Under the pieces are notes generated by a model. The model saw only the letters and a program-made list of their open reading frames with translations. It ran no database searches and was not told where the DNA came from. Shown in pieces: positions 9,939-18,282 of a stretch of DNA of 64,000 nucleotides. The stretch spans positions 2,418,001 to 2,482,000 of the forward strand of contig NZ_CP016450.1 of the NCBI RefSeq assembly GCF_001713395.1, given 5' to 3'. How positions within the stretch are numbered: position 1 is the stretch's first letter; each line of letters begins with the position of its first letter. The translations under genes were made by a program, and so were the position numbers. The stretch comes from Sinorhizobium sp. RAC02. GTDB lineage: Bacteria > Pseudomonadota > Alphaproteobacteria > Rhizobiales > Rhizobiaceae.

Positions 9939-10069
9939 CGCCGGCAGCCTTTGGCTCGCGGCCACGCCCTTCCGGCCCCTCCCCGAAAAACACATCGAAA
10001 CTAGCCACATCCGGTTCACGGCTTCGCTTTGAACCGTTGCACCGTCCTGCATCCACGCAATTGCCATGA

Positions 10070-10085
10070 CAGTGAAATATCACAG
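10070..10085. promoter_or_regulatory. Operator copy 1 of the monooxygenase/amidase region
   Basis: CAGTGAAATATCACAG is a near-perfect dyad (GTGA-N4-TCAC core). It ends 2 bp before the -35 box of the flavin reductase operon. It matches the reverse complement of the site at 16721-16736 at 15 of 16 positions. The likeliest binder is the GntR protein at 15070-15771; MarR (21644) and LysR (22195) are alternatives. Confidence 0.6.
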
Positions 10086-10087
10086 TC

Positions 10088-10115
10088 TTGACACGGCCAA
10101 AAATAGCTTTATAAC
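10088..10115 (+). promoter_or_regulatory. Sigma-70-type promoter of the monooxygenase operon
   Basis: TTGACA (10088-10093) and TATAAC (10110-10115) with a 16-bp spacer give a near-consensus promoter 38 bp before the flavin reductase ATG. The palindrome at 10070-10085 abuts its upstream side. The rest of the 259-bp gap after the 9903-9938 terminator shows nothing else. Confidence 0.65.
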
Positions 10116-10153
10116 TTAGCTATATTACAAACAATCGCTAGGGAGGACAGGCG

Positions 10154-10672
10154 ATGGACGAGCGGCAGTTCCGCAATGCGCTTGCCGAATACGCGACGGG
10201 CGTGACCATCGTCACGGCACTGTCGAAATCGGGCGAGAAGATCGGCATGACGATGACCTCGTTCAACACGGTCTCGCTCGATCCGCCGCTGGTGCTGTTT
10301 TCCGTCGGCGTCAAGGCGTTGAGCCTCGATGCGCTACGCGAGGCGGATGCCTATGTGGTCAACATCCTCGCCCGCACGCAGGAGAACCTCTCCAACCAGT
10401 TCGCCCGCGCTTCGAGCGACAAGTGGGCCGGCGTGCACCACACCGAGGGTCACAAGGGCGCGCCGCGGCTCACCAATGCCATCGCCCAGTTCGAATGCGA
10501 GCCCTATGCCTGCCATGAAGGCGGCGACCACCTGATCTTCCTCGGTCGCGTCGTCAATTTCCGCACATCCGATACGGCGGCCGAGCCGCTGCTGTTCTTC
10601 CGCGGCCGCTACCACAGCGTCGCCGGCCCGCGCATCGACGTCGATGCCTGGCCCCTGCCCCTGCATTACTGA
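10154..10672 (+). CDS. Flavin reductase (HpaC-like component of two-component monooxygenase)
   Basis: A 172-residue FMN-binding split-barrel protein that reduces free FAD or FMN with NAD(P)H and hands it to an oxygenase. Family marks are ATGVTIVTALS, GMTMTSFNTVSLDPPLVLFSV and the closing FFRGRYH. A good GGGAGGACAG ribosome site precedes the ATG. The adjacent HpaB-type oxygenase (10695) is its natural partner. It is the first gene of the operon read from the promoter at 10088-10115. A second flavin reductase, truncated by the window edge, sits at 63569. Confidence 0.88.
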   Translation: MDERQFRNALAEYATGVTIVTALSKSGEKIGMTMTSFNTVSLDPPLVLFSVGVKALSLDALREADAYVVNILARTQENLSNQFARASSDKWAGVHHTEGHKGAPRLTNAIAQFECEPYACHEGGDHLIFLGRVVNFRTSDTAAEPLLFFRGRYHSVAGPRIDVDAWPLPLHY

Positions 10673-10694
10673 AACCCTCTGGAGGATGCATATT

Positions 10695-12182
10695 ATGAGC
10701 AAGTCCGAACCAAAATCCGGCAAGGAGCACCTTGCCAGCCTGCGCGATGGCCGCGAGATTTTCATCAATGGCGCCCGCGTCAACGACGTGACGACGCATG
10801 ACGCCTTTTCCAATGTCGCGCGCTCGGTCGAAAAGATGTTCGACTTCGCGAAGGCCGCTGAAAATGCCGAGCTGATGACCTATGCGACGCCGGAAGGCGG
10901 GCGTGCCAACCGCATCTGGGAACTGCCCGGCAGCTACCAGGAACTGGTCAAGCGCCGCGCCGGGCTTGAAGCCTGGACCGGCCTGCATGGCGGCTTCCTC
11001 GGCCGCGCGCCGGACCATGTCGCCTCCTGCATCGCCGGCATGTATATGGGCCGCGACGTCTTCGAGGACTACAATCCGAAATTCGCGCGCAACCTCGCCG
11101 ACTATTACAAATATGCCCGCGACAACGACCTTTACCTGACCTACGTCATCATCAACCCGCAGGCTGACCGCTCGAAGAATGCCGCCGAGCAGGCCGATCC
11201 GTTCCTGACGGCCGGCGTGGTGGATCGCGACGCGGAAGGCATCACCGTGCGCGGCGCCAAGATGCTGGCGACCGGCGGTGTCGTCGCCAACGAGGTTTTC
11301 GTCACCTGCATCCAGCCGCTGAAGGCGGGTGAAGAGAATTACGCACTGTCCTTCGCCATTCCGATGAATGCCAAGGGTCTGAAGATCCTGTCGCGCAAGT
11401 CCTATGAGGCGGCTTCGCCCTCGGTCTTCGACAATCCGCTGGCGAGCCGCTTCGACGAGAACGACGCCGTGCTTTATTTCGACGACGTGAAGGTTCCGTG
11501 GGACCGCGTCTTCATCGATGGCGACGTGGCGATGTGTGCCAAGCAGTTCCATGCGACACCGGCGCATGTCTACCAGAACTACCAGGCGATGATCCGCCTG
11601 TCGGTCAAGCTGCGTTTCCTCGTCGGCATCGCCAAGCGCACCACCGACGTCAACGGTATCTCGCAGTTCCCGCAGGTGCGTGAAATGCTCGGCCAGCTCG
11701 CCGCCGAGGCCGGCATGGTGGACGCGCTGGTCGCCGCGATGGAGGCCAAGGGCAAGCAGGTCGGTGCCTATTTCGTGCCGGATGCAGCAACGCTCTACAG
11801 CGCGCAGGTACTGACCCAGCAGCTCTATCCGAAGATCCTGAATACGCTGCGCGAACTTGCCGGTGGCGGCATGATCATGCTGCCCTCCTCGGTCGACGAC
11901 TTCGGCAATCCGGAACTGGCGCGCCTCATCGACAAGACGCAGCAGTCGCCGGCCGCCTCCTCGCGGGACCGCGTCAAATTCTACAAGCTTGCCTGGGATG
12001 CCGTCGGCTCCGAGTTCGGCTCGCGCCATCACCAGTACGAAATGTTCTATGCCGGCGCGACCTTCGTGACGAAGAACCACGCCTTCCGCACCTACGACTG
12101 GTCCGCCGCCGACGGCCTGCTGCAGAACATGCTCGATTCCTATTCGCTCGAGGACAGCCTGAAGGCCGCCGAAGCTGCGTGA
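10695..12182 (+). CDS. 4-hydroxyphenylacetate 3-hydroxylase-family flavin monooxygenase (HpaB-like)
   Basis: A 495-residue FADH2-dependent oxygenase of the HpaB/PvcC family with an acyl-CoA-dehydrogenase-like fold. It is recognised by the opening SLRDGREIFINGARVNDVTTHDAF block (residues 13-36), TPEGGRANRIWELP and the late HHQYEMFYAG motif; its length is usual for the family. Members hydroxylate phenols ortho to OH, but others act on indoles, pyrroles or different heterocycles, so the substrate is open. No hpaG/hpaE-type homoprotocatechuate genes accompany it. Instead a cupin, an amidase and a DUF2848 gene follow, which suggests a nitrogen-containing substrate rather than 4-hydroxyphenylacetate. 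Start ATG at 10695 follows GGAGGA. Confidence 0.88.
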   Translation: MSKSEPKSGKEHLASLRDGREIFINGARVNDVTTHDAFSNVARSVEKMFDFAKAAENAELMTYATPEGGRANRIWELPGSYQELVKRRAGLEAWTGLHGGFLGRAPDHVASCIAGMYMGRDVFEDYNPKFARNLADYYKYARDNDLYLTYVIINPQADRSKNAAEQADPFLTAGVVDRDAEGITVRGAKMLATGGVVANEVFVTCIQPLKAGEENYALSFAIPMNAKGLKILSRKSYEAASPSVFDNPLASRFDENDAVLYFDDVKVPWDRVFIDGDVAMCAKQFHATPAHVYQNYQAMIRLSVKLRFLVGIAKRTTDVNGISQFPQVREMLGQLAAEAGMVDALVAAMEAKGKQVGAYFVPDAATLYSAQVLTQQLYPKILNTLRELAGGGMIMLPSSVDDFGNPELARLIDKTQQSPAASSRDRVKFYKLAWDAVGSEFGSRHHQYEMFYAGATFVTKNHAFRTYDWSAADGLLQNMLDSYSLEDSLKAAEAA

Positions 12183-12248
12183 TCCCGTTCTTCGCGGGCG
12201 TGCCTTCCGGCGCGCCCGCTCTCCCACTTTCAACCACAGGAGGACCCG

Positions 12249-12629
12249 ATGCCGGTCAACAAGAAACACGACGAATTCTACACGCTCGACATGACGACGG
12301 GCTGGGAAGTGCCCGCCGGCTATCCGCAGGGCATCAAGCAGAAAATCATTTCCGGCGCGCTCGATGAAGAAAACCGCGGCGGGACGCGTACGCGCCTCCT
12401 GAAGTTCGATCCGGGCGTCTTCACCACCAAGCCGTTCGAGCATGAATATTGGGAAGAGGTCTATCTCGTCTCCGGCGACCTGACGGTCGGCAACGACGAA
12501 AACGGCGATGGCGGCGAGACATTCCCGCCGAACACCTATGCCTGTCGCCCGCCGCATGCGCCGCATGGTCCCTTCAAGTCGGAGAAGGGCTGCATACTGC
12601 TCGAAATTCACTATTTTGATCCGGTCTGA
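12249..12629 (+). CDS. Small cupin-domain protein
   Basis: A 126-residue single-domain cupin. The first cupin motif includes H65, E69 and E70 in EHEYWEEVYLVSGDL, and the second H103 and H106 in PPHAPHGPF, so a metal site is plausible. Relatives are annotated as ChrR-like or ring-cleavage dioxygenase-like cupins. Placed between the flavin monooxygenase and the amidase, it could open or isomerise the hydroxylated product. Ribosome site CAGGAGGACCC. A GC-rich hairpin without a T run lies between it and the upstream gene (about 12192-12222). No exact reaction can be assigned. Confidence 0.75.
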   Translation: MPVNKKHDEFYTLDMTTGWEVPAGYPQGIKQKIISGALDEENRGGTRTRLLKFDPGVFTTKPFEHEYWEEVYLVSGDLTVGNDENGDGGETFPPNTYACRPPHAPHGPFKSEKGCILLEIHYFDPV

Positions 12630-12654
12630 TTCGGGCATAGGCAGGAGATAAGCA

Positions 12655-14004
12655 ATGCGCGCAACACTGAACGAACTTGCGGCCGATCTGGCGACGGGCA
12701 AGATCACGTCGTCGCAACTGGTCGAAGGATCGCTCGCGCGCATTGCCGACGAGACAGGCGAAGGCGCACGCGCCTTCGTCAAGGTCCATGCGGACAAGGC
12801 CCGGACCGCGGCGAAGGCCGCCGACGACCTGCGCAAGGCAGGCCTTACCCCCTCGCGCTTCGCCGGCATTCCGATTGCGGTGAAGGACCTGTTCGACCTA
12901 GCTGGCGATCCCACCCCCGCCGGCTCGAAAGTGCTGGCGAACGCGGCGCCCGCCGAAACCGATGCGCCCGCCATCGCGCGCCTCAAGGCCGCAGGCTTCA
13001 TCGTCGTCGGCCGCAACAACATGACCGAATTTGCCTTTTCCGGCGTGGGCATCAACCCGCATTACGGCACACCGGCCAACGCCTATGACCGCGCCACCGG
13101 CCGCATTCCCGGCGGCTCCTCCTCGGGTGCTGCCGTTTCGGTGGCAGATGGCATGGCGGCTGCTGCGATCGGCTCGGACACAGGCGGCTCCTGCCGCATC
13201 CCGGCAGCGCTCTGCGGTATCGTCGGCTACAAGCCGACGGCCAGCACCGTTCCGCTCAAAGGCGCTCTGCCGCTCTCCTTCACGCTCGATTCCATCGGTC
13301 CGCTGGCCAACAGCGTCGATTGCTGCGCCAGCCTGCATGAAATCTTGAGCGGCACGTCGCTGGATGGCGAAGCCGCGCGCTCCGTCGCCGGCCTGCGCAT
13401 CGCCGTGCCGCAATCCGTCGTCTTCGATGGTATCGAGCCGCATGTCGCCAAAACCTTCGAAGCCGCGCTACAGCGCCTCGCCGATGCCGGCGCCATCGTG
13501 ACGGAAATTCCGCTCAGGGAATTCGAAATGGTCGGCCGCATCAACGGCAAGGGCGGCTTCCCGGCCCCCGAAGCGCTGTCCTGGCACCGCGACCTGCTGG
13601 AAGAGCACGGCGAGCAATACGACCCGCGCGTGCGCGCCCGCATCCTGCGCGCCAAGGAGCAGACCGCGGCCGACTATATCGACATGCTGCACCTGCGCCG
13701 CACCTATATCGAGGAAACGAACCGGGCGATCTCCGCCTACGATGTCCTCGCCATGCCGACCGTGCCGATGGTCGCCCCGGCCATCGCCGCGCTGGAAGCC
13801 GATAACGACCTCTTCGTAAAGACCAACCTGACGCTGCTGCGCAACCCGGCGCTGATCAACATGCTGGACGGCTGCTCGATCTCACTGCCCGCGCACGCCG
13901 AGGGCGAGGCCCCGGTCGGCCTAATGCTGGCGGCGGCCGGCGGGCGCGACGCAGCGCTGTTTGCCAATGCGCGGGCGGTGGAGGCGGCGCTGCGGGGACG
14001 ATAG
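12655..14004 (+). CDS. Amidase signature-family hydrolase
   Basis: A 449-residue amidase of the GatA/AtzF type. The Ser-cisSer-Lys triad is visible: K77 in GIPIAVKDLFD, the serines 155-157 in PGGSSSG and the nucleophile S179 in SDTGGSCRIP. It is a cytoplasmic enzyme hydrolysing an amide to acid plus ammonia. gatB and gatC are not adjacent, so tRNA amidation is unlikely. It follows the cupin by 25 bp with its own GGCAGGAG site, as the last gene of the operon starting at 10154. It probably releases nitrogen from a product of the monooxygenase pathway. Confidence 0.9.
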   Translation: MRATLNELAADLATGKITSSQLVEGSLARIADETGEGARAFVKVHADKARTAAKAADDLRKAGLTPSRFAGIPIAVKDLFDLAGDPTPAGSKVLANAAPAETDAPAIARLKAAGFIVVGRNNMTEFAFSGVGINPHYGTPANAYDRATGRIPGGSSSGAAVSVADGMAAAAIGSDTGGSCRIPAALCGIVGYKPTASTVPLKGALPLSFTLDSIGPLANSVDCCASLHEILSGTSLDGEAARSVAGLRIAVPQSVVFDGIEPHVAKTFEAALQRLADAGAIVTEIPLREFEMVGRINGKGGFPAPEALSWHRDLLEEHGEQYDPRVRARILRAKEQTAADYIDMLHLRRTYIEETNRAISAYDVLAMPTVPMVAPAIAALEADNDLFVKTNLTLLRNPALINMLDGCSISLPAHAEGEAPVGLMLAAAGGRDAALFANARAVEAALRGR

Positions 14005-14079
14005 CGCCGTCCACAAAGCTCATGCCATGAAGGAAAGCCGCGGTTTGGATCGTTTCAGCCTGATTTGTCGAAACAGGTA

Positions 14080-14110
14080 TTGACCCTCCACCTGATGGAG
14101 GCGGTAATGA
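14080..14110 (+). promoter_or_regulatory. MerR-type promoter of the downstream regulator
   Basis: TTGACC (14080-14085) and TAATGA (14105-14110) are 19 bp apart, with the dyad CCTCCA-N5-TGGAGG centred in between. This is the architecture of MerR-activated promoters. It reads straight into the MerR gene at 14118, so that gene is probably autoregulated, with a very short leader. Confidence 0.75.
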
Positions 14111-14117
14111 CCTCGCC

Positions 14118-15047
14118 ATGGAAACGAAGTTCTACACGATTGGCGAAGTATCCAGCATTTCCGGGCAGTCGGTAAGGCGCATCCGCTTCTATTCCGACAA
14201 GGGCCTTTTGCCCCCAAGCCTGCGGACCGAAAGCAACTACCGCATCTACACCGACACGGACCTTGCGAAGCTTGAGCTCATCCGGGCGCTTCGCGAGGCC
14301 GGCGTCGGGCTGGAACTGATCGGCAATCTGTTCCGCCAAAAGCTTTCCCTTGGTGAATTGCTGCAAACGCGGCTCGATATCCTCGAGGCGGAGATTGCCT
14401 CCAAGCGCCGGGCGGCGGGCGTTCTGCGTGCTGTTCTTCGTTTTCCAAACCCGTCCGACGAGGACCTCAGAAGGATTTGGACCATGAGCAAACACAGCCA
14501 TCGGCAAATGCAGACCCTTGTGGAGAATTTCATAGGCGTCATTGCAGAAGGTACCAAACTTGACGGTGAACAGCGGCGCAGCCTCGTCGAGGCCAGCGTG
14601 CCCACATTGCCCGATGATCCGACCGCCGAGCAGATCGAAGCCTGGGACGAGCTTTCCGCCCTGCTGGTCGACAGAGATTTCGCGCGCGAAATGCGCGTTG
14701 AAATGCAGGCGTTCTGGACAGGTGCGCTCGACCCCGCGGCCTATCAAGCCGCTTCGATCGAGGCCTATGAAGCGGCCAAAAACGGTGTCTCGACCGGCAT
14801 TCGGCCGCGGAGTGCCGAAGCGCAGGCAATTGCGGAAACTTGGCTTGCAAAATCCGCTCTGGCGATGGGACGGGAGGCGGATCGTTCGTTCATCGACTGG
14901 CATGTCGCCCAGTATGACAAGAACGCCGGCCGAACCGCCCGCTATCGCGAGCTGCATGCCATTTTGCAGGGCAAACCGTTGGCCGAGGCCGACCTCAAGG
15001 CCTGGACCTGGCTCAATGATGCCTTGAAGGCGCTACCGGAGCGATAA
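14118..15047 (+). CDS. MerR-family regulator with large C-terminal effector domain (TipA-like)
   Basis: A 309-residue protein. The N-terminal winged helix (METKFYTIGEVSSISGQSVR, then RFYSDKGLL) is MerR-type and is followed by the coiled dimerisation helix. About 200 more residues, Ala/Glu-rich and helical, resemble the multidrug-binding TipA-S type of domain. It is far longer than metal sensors and lacks their cysteines, so an organic ligand is likely. Its own promoter at 14080-14110 has MerR architecture. No efflux or modification gene is adjacent, so it may act only on itself or at a distance. Tail-to-tail with the GntR gene. Confidence 0.82.
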   Translation: METKFYTIGEVSSISGQSVRRIRFYSDKGLLPPSLRTESNYRIYTDTDLAKLELIRALREAGVGLELIGNLFRQKLSLGELLQTRLDILEAEIASKRRAAGVLRAVLRFPNPSDEDLRRIWTMSKHSHRQMQTLVENFIGVIAEGTKLDGEQRRSLVEASVPTLPDDPTAEQIEAWDELSALLVDRDFAREMRVEMQAFWTGALDPAAYQAASIEAYEAAKNGVSTGIRPRSAEAQAIAETWLAKSALAMGREADRSFIDWHVAQYDKNAGRTARYRELHAILQGKPLAEADLKAWTWLNDALKALPER

Positions 15048-15069
15048 GCGAACCGTTTTTGAAGCCGCC

Positions 15070-15771
15070 TCAAAACTGCCGAACGATGTTTTCCCTGAAA
15101 GCCTCGATATGCTCGCGGATCGCCTTCTCCGCCTGGTCGGGATTGCGCTTGCGGATGCCTTCCACCACCGCCGCATGCTGTTCGCAGACGCGCACATGGT
15201 GCTCGTTGGAGCGTAGCGAGATGAACCACAGCCGTGTCGAGCGGTCGTGCAGGTTGCCCATGATGTCGGGCAGCATGGAATTGCGCGAGCTTGTCGCAAG
15301 AAGGGCGTGGAAGGCGCGGTCGAGGTTCATCATGGCCTCGATCGCGCGGTCCTTGGCGGCCTGCCAGGTGGCGTCGAGGTTTTCCGAAAGGCGGGCGAGA
15401 TCGACGGGCTCGGCCAGTTCCGCCACCTTTCGCACGCAGAAGGCCTCGTTGACGAGGCGCACGTCGATGATGTCGAAGATTTCGTTCAGGCTGATGGGCT
15501 TCACCATGATGCCCTTGCGCGGCAGCACGTCGATCAGCCCGTCCGCCGCAAGCCGGTCGATGGCCTGGTGGACGGGGGTGCGGCCGATGTTGAGCTCGCT
15601 GCTCAGCATGCCTTCGCTCAGCACCTCGCCGGGCTTGAGGTCGCAGGTGATGATGCGGCGCTTGATGGCCTCATAGGCCGTATCGCGCAGGGAAACGACG
15701 GGGTCGCCGCGCCTGCGCGGGGCGAGCGGTGCATCATCGGTCTCCGCAATCGCATCGGTCGTCGTTGTCAT
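15070..15771 (-). CDS. GntR-family regulator, FadR/FCD subfamily
   Basis: A 233-residue repressor or activator with an N-terminal winged helix (about residues 25-90; LRDTAYEAIKRRIITCDLKPG, VLSEGMLSSELNIGRTPVHQ) and an all-helical FCD ligand domain. Metal ligands typical of FCD proteins are suggested by D and H residues in the DRAFH, GNLHDRS and AIREHIEAF segments. It lies between the amidase operon and the DUF2848/ABC-transporter divergon, both of which carry the CAGTGA-N4-TCACtG palindrome, and is the best candidate to bind it. The inducer is probably a carboxylic-acid intermediate of the pathway, as usual for FCD regulators. Confidence 0.9.
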   Translation of the reverse strand: MTTTTDAIAETDDAPLAPRRRGDPVVSLRDTAYEAIKRRIITCDLKPGEVLSEGMLSSELNIGRTPVHQAIDRLAADGLIDVLPRKGIMVKPISLNEIFDIIDVRLVNEAFCVRKVAELAEPVDLARLSENLDATWQAAKDRAIEAMMNLDRAFHALLATSSRNSMLPDIMGNLHDRSTRLWFISLRSNEHHVRVCEQHAAVVEGIRKRNPDQAEKAIREHIEAFRENIVRQF

Positions 15772-15851
15772 GTCCGCCTTCCTTCACTCGCCGCCCGTGA
15801 GGGTCGGCAGGCCGATTAGTATCGACTTGCCGGTCCGAGACAAGCGGGGCG

Positions 15852-15962
15852 CCTGTAGCAATTCCGGTGAAATACGGCTCGCCGGAATTGCTACAGGATT
15901 TTGTTTCTACCGCATTGTCCGACGCTGAAGCGATGCCGCTTCGGCTGGAAATGCTCCAGCCG
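15852..15962. repeat. RIME-like intergenic palindromic repeat
   Basis: A perfect 16-bp inverted repeat, CCTGTAGCAATTCCGG (15852-15867 and 15882-15897), has a 14-nt loop. Two further hairpins follow: GAAGCG-ATGC-CGCTTC (15927-15942) and CGGCTGGA-N5-TCCAGCCG (15942-15962). A mosaic of palindromes in one intergenic space is typical of the RIME elements of Rhizobium. It lies between the GntR start and the end of the DUF2848 gene and may also terminate transcription. Confidence 0.6.
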
Positions 15963-15966
15963 GGAA

Positions 15967-16653
15967 TCACCCCGCGATGGGCAACGTCTTCACGTCATAG
16001 CCGAAAGCGATCTTGCGTTGCAAAACCGGATCCTCCAGTTCGCCCTCGAAGCGCGTGCCCGGACGCACGCCGCCGATGGCGGGCATGGTGCCGCCGAACA
16101 TCGCGGTGCCGTCGGGAAGCGTTCCATCCGTCGCCCAGCCACCGATCAGGTTCGCCGGCGCCAGAAGGCCGGAGAGGCGACCTTCCTGGTAGAGCACGCG
16201 CACGCCGTCGATGACCGCATGGCTGCGCAGGATCAGGTCGTCCCAATGGTCCGCCACCTCCTCGAAGGGCCAGACGGTGGTGGCGACGGGCTTGTCGCAG
16301 ACCTGCTTGGAGACGGTGACACCATAGGCCTCGACCTTGCGGTCGGTGTGGTCGGAGCCGACGCCGATATGCAGCTTGCCATCCTTGGCGATCAGGAGAG
16401 CCTCCACCTCGCCGCTGCCGGCCCCGCCGACATCTTCGATGGCCTCAGCCGTGGAGAGACGCGCCGCGGCGACACGGTAATAGGTCGGTGTTGCGGCGGG
16501 GCGGGAGATGCCAAGCGCCTCCAGCTCACGGATGTGATGCTCCATCGCCTCCTTGTTGCGGCCGGCCCAGCCGGCGATCACCAGATTTTCGACGTCGATG
16601 GTGACCGGCGTGCGGCCGTCGCGGCTTTCAAGCGTGAGATTGAGTGTCGTCAT
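15967..16653 (-). CDS. DUF2848 family protein, possible FAH-like hydrolase
   Basis: A 228-residue soluble protein of the uncharacterised DUF2848 family. Visible blocks are IAGWAGRNKEAMEHHIRELE, VGSDHTDRKVEAYG, the CDKPVA stretch and MFGGTMPAIGGVRPG. The GSDHTDR and MFGGT segments recall the metal-binding regions of fumarylacetoacetate-hydrolase-fold enzymes, so cleavage of a C-C bond or a hydratase role is conceivable; that is inference only. It is divergent from the HAAT transporter, with the 16-bp palindrome at 16721-16736 between them. Its gene neighbours (monooxygenase, cupin, amidase) suggest it acts on a ring-opened acid. Confidence 0.75.
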   Translation of the reverse strand: MTTLNLTLESRDGRTPVTIDVENLVIAGWAGRNKEAMEHHIRELEALGISRPAATPTYYRVAAARLSTAEAIEDVGGAGSGEVEALLIAKDGKLHIGVGSDHTDRKVEAYGVTVSKQVCDKPVATTVWPFEEVADHWDDLILRSHAVIDGVRVLYQEGRLSGLLAPANLIGGWATDGTLPDGTAMFGGTMPAIGGVRPGTRFEGELEDPVLQRKIAFGYDVKTLPIAG

Positions 16654-16720
16654 GCGCAGTTACTCCCTAGACAGCCGTTACGGCTACTTGCTAACATCGC
16701 TTTGCTACAAAATTAAATGT

Positions 16721-16736
16721 CAGTGATATTTCACTG
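16721..16736. promoter_or_regulatory. Operator copy 2, between DUF2848 and the transporter operon
   Basis: CAGTGATATTTCACTG has perfect 6-bp arms (CAGTGA/TCACTG) around TATT. Read on the other strand it differs from the 10070-10085 site at one position. It sits in the 251-bp divergent promoter region, where it could repress both directions. No other feature is obvious in 16654-16904. Confidence 0.6.
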
Positions 16737-16904
16737 CAGTTTTATCTTGCATATGAAATGCGATTACGCAATCATCAAAAACAGAGCGCTGGACAAGGAA
16801 AACCGACGCCGAATTCAGCTCCGGAGCACCGCTCCGGGCGGCGATGCCGCATGGCCGAAAACAACCGGGACCCGGCGCAACCCGGGCCAACAAGAGGGAA
16901 TGAG

Positions 16905-18200
16905 ATGATCAGCTACCGAAAAATTCTTTGCTCGGCCGTCGCGGCCGCCGCCTTGCTCGCCGGCCCGGCGCTGGCTGAGGAAAAGCCGGCTTCGCTTGGC
17001 GTCGGCGTGTTTAGTTTCACCTCCGGCGGCACCGCCGCCTATGGCAAGCCGGGCCGCGATGCCGCCGAACTGATGATCGAGCGCATCAACGCCAAGGGCG
17101 GCATCGGCGGGGTGCCGCTCTCTGCCACCTATGTCGACGAGGGCCAGGGCACCGAGGGCGTGATCGCCGAATACCGCAAGCTTGCAGGTGATGCCGCAAC
17201 CCAGGTGATGATCGCCGCCCTGTCCTCCGGCAATTGCATGGCGCTTGCCCCGGTCAGCAACCAGATGAAGATCCCGACCGTCGGCTGGAACTGCGACACG
17301 CACCAGCTCTACCTCAAGGACGCTCACCCCTATTTCTTCCGGCCGAACGGCAATACCGTGCCGGAGTTCGTCGCCTATGCGGCCTATCTCATCGCCGTGA
17401 AGCCGGATGTGAAGCGCATCGCCATCATCAACCCGGACTATGCCTTCGGTCATGACGCGGCAAAGATTTTTACGAGTGCGATAAAGGCGTTCAAGCCGGA
17501 CGTCGAAGTCGTCGCCGAACTGTTTCCGAAACTCGGCGCAGGCACCTACCAGACGGAAATTTCGCGTCTGACGGCCGCCCGTCCCGATGTGATCTTCTCC
17601 AATCTCTGGGGTGGAGACCTCGAAAACTTCGTGCGCCAGGCAAGCCCGCGCGGCCTCTTCCGCTCCTCCCAGGCGATCCTGGCACTCGGCGAATCCTCCA
17701 TGCAAAACGTACAGATCCCGGACGGCGTGATCGTCGGCGTGCTGGGCGATGGCTGGTGGATGTCGCCGGATGCGGCCGCCAATCCGGAGACCAAGGAATT
17801 CGCCGACGCCTACAAGGCGAAATATGGCAAGTGGCCGGTCTTCCCGGCAATGAAGATGGCCAACAGCTTCCTCTATGTGCAGGCCGCCTACGAGAAGGCG
17901 ATGGCCGGCAATGGCGGCAAGTGGCCGAGCCGCGAAGAGGTGGCCGGCGCCATGAAGGGCAGCGAAGTCAAGACGCTGACCGGCACGATGCAGACCCGCG
18001 CGGACAATGACGGCGTGGTCGACCAGATCATCGGCGTCACCGCCAAGGCCGACGGCCACGACGGCCCGGTCATCGGCGACATGGTGCGCTACAAGGGCGC
18101 CGACCTGATGCCGCCGGCCGGCGAAGACCCGATCGCCTGGATCGGCACACTCGCGGCCGACCTGCCCGCCAAGCTGCCGCAGCCGGGTTCCTACAAGTAA
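16905..18200 (+). CDS. ABC transporter substrate-binding protein, HAAT (branched-chain amino acid-like) family
   Basis: A 431-residue periplasmic receptor of the LivJ/AmiC type. The signal peptide MISYRKILCSAVAAAALLAGPALAEE spans about residues 1-26. The mature protein opens LGVGVFSFTSGGTAAYGKPGRDAAELMIERIN and includes the family's VSNQMKIPTVGW and INPDYAFGHDAA blocks. HAAT receptors bind amino acids, amides, urea or aromatic acids; the linked amidase and monooxygenase genes suggest an aromatic or heterocyclic amide. Start at 16905 follows AAGAGGGA. It is the first gene of a five-gene transporter operon ending at 21534, and a hairpin (18214-18236) follows it. Confidence 0.9.
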   Translation: MISYRKILCSAVAAAALLAGPALAEEKPASLGVGVFSFTSGGTAAYGKPGRDAAELMIERINAKGGIGGVPLSATYVDEGQGTEGVIAEYRKLAGDAATQVMIAALSSGNCMALAPVSNQMKIPTVGWNCDTHQLYLKDAHPYFFRPNGNTVPEFVAYAAYLIAVKPDVKRIAIINPDYAFGHDAAKIFTSAIKAFKPDVEVVAELFPKLGAGTYQTEISRLTAARPDVIFSNLWGGDLENFVRQASPRGLFRSSQAILALGESSMQNVQIPDGVIVGVLGDGWWMSPDAAANPETKEFADAYKAKYGKWPVFPAMKMANSFLYVQAAYEKAMAGNGGKWPSREEVAGAMKGSEVKTLTGTMQTRADNDGVVDQIIGVTAKADGHDGPVIGDMVRYKGADLMPPAGEDPIAWIGTLAADLPAKLPQPGSYK

Positions 18201-18213
18201 GCACGCCACAGCC

Positions 18214-18236
18214 GGCGCGGGGTTTTGCCCCGCGCC
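18214..18236 (+). terminator. Intercistronic hairpin after the receptor gene
   Basis: GGCGCGGGG pairs with CCCCGCGCC around a TTTTG loop, 13 bp after the stop. With no T run it is more likely an mRNA stabiliser or partial terminator that keeps receptor mRNA more abundant than permease mRNA. Confidence 0.45.
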
Positions 18237-18282
18237 CTCCATCAAGCGCATGCGCAGAATGCCGTGCGCGCGGGGTCACAAA

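Noticed and set aside
12192..12222. Terminator between the monooxygenase and cupin genes
   Set aside because: The hairpin is GC-rich but no T run follows and the downstream genes share the pathway, so a stop here is unlikely.
10554..13055. 833-codon open frame on the minus strand opposite the monooxygenase operon
   Set aside because: High GC leaves the opposite frame open; the plus-strand genes have clear motifs and ribosome sites, and this product resembles nothing.
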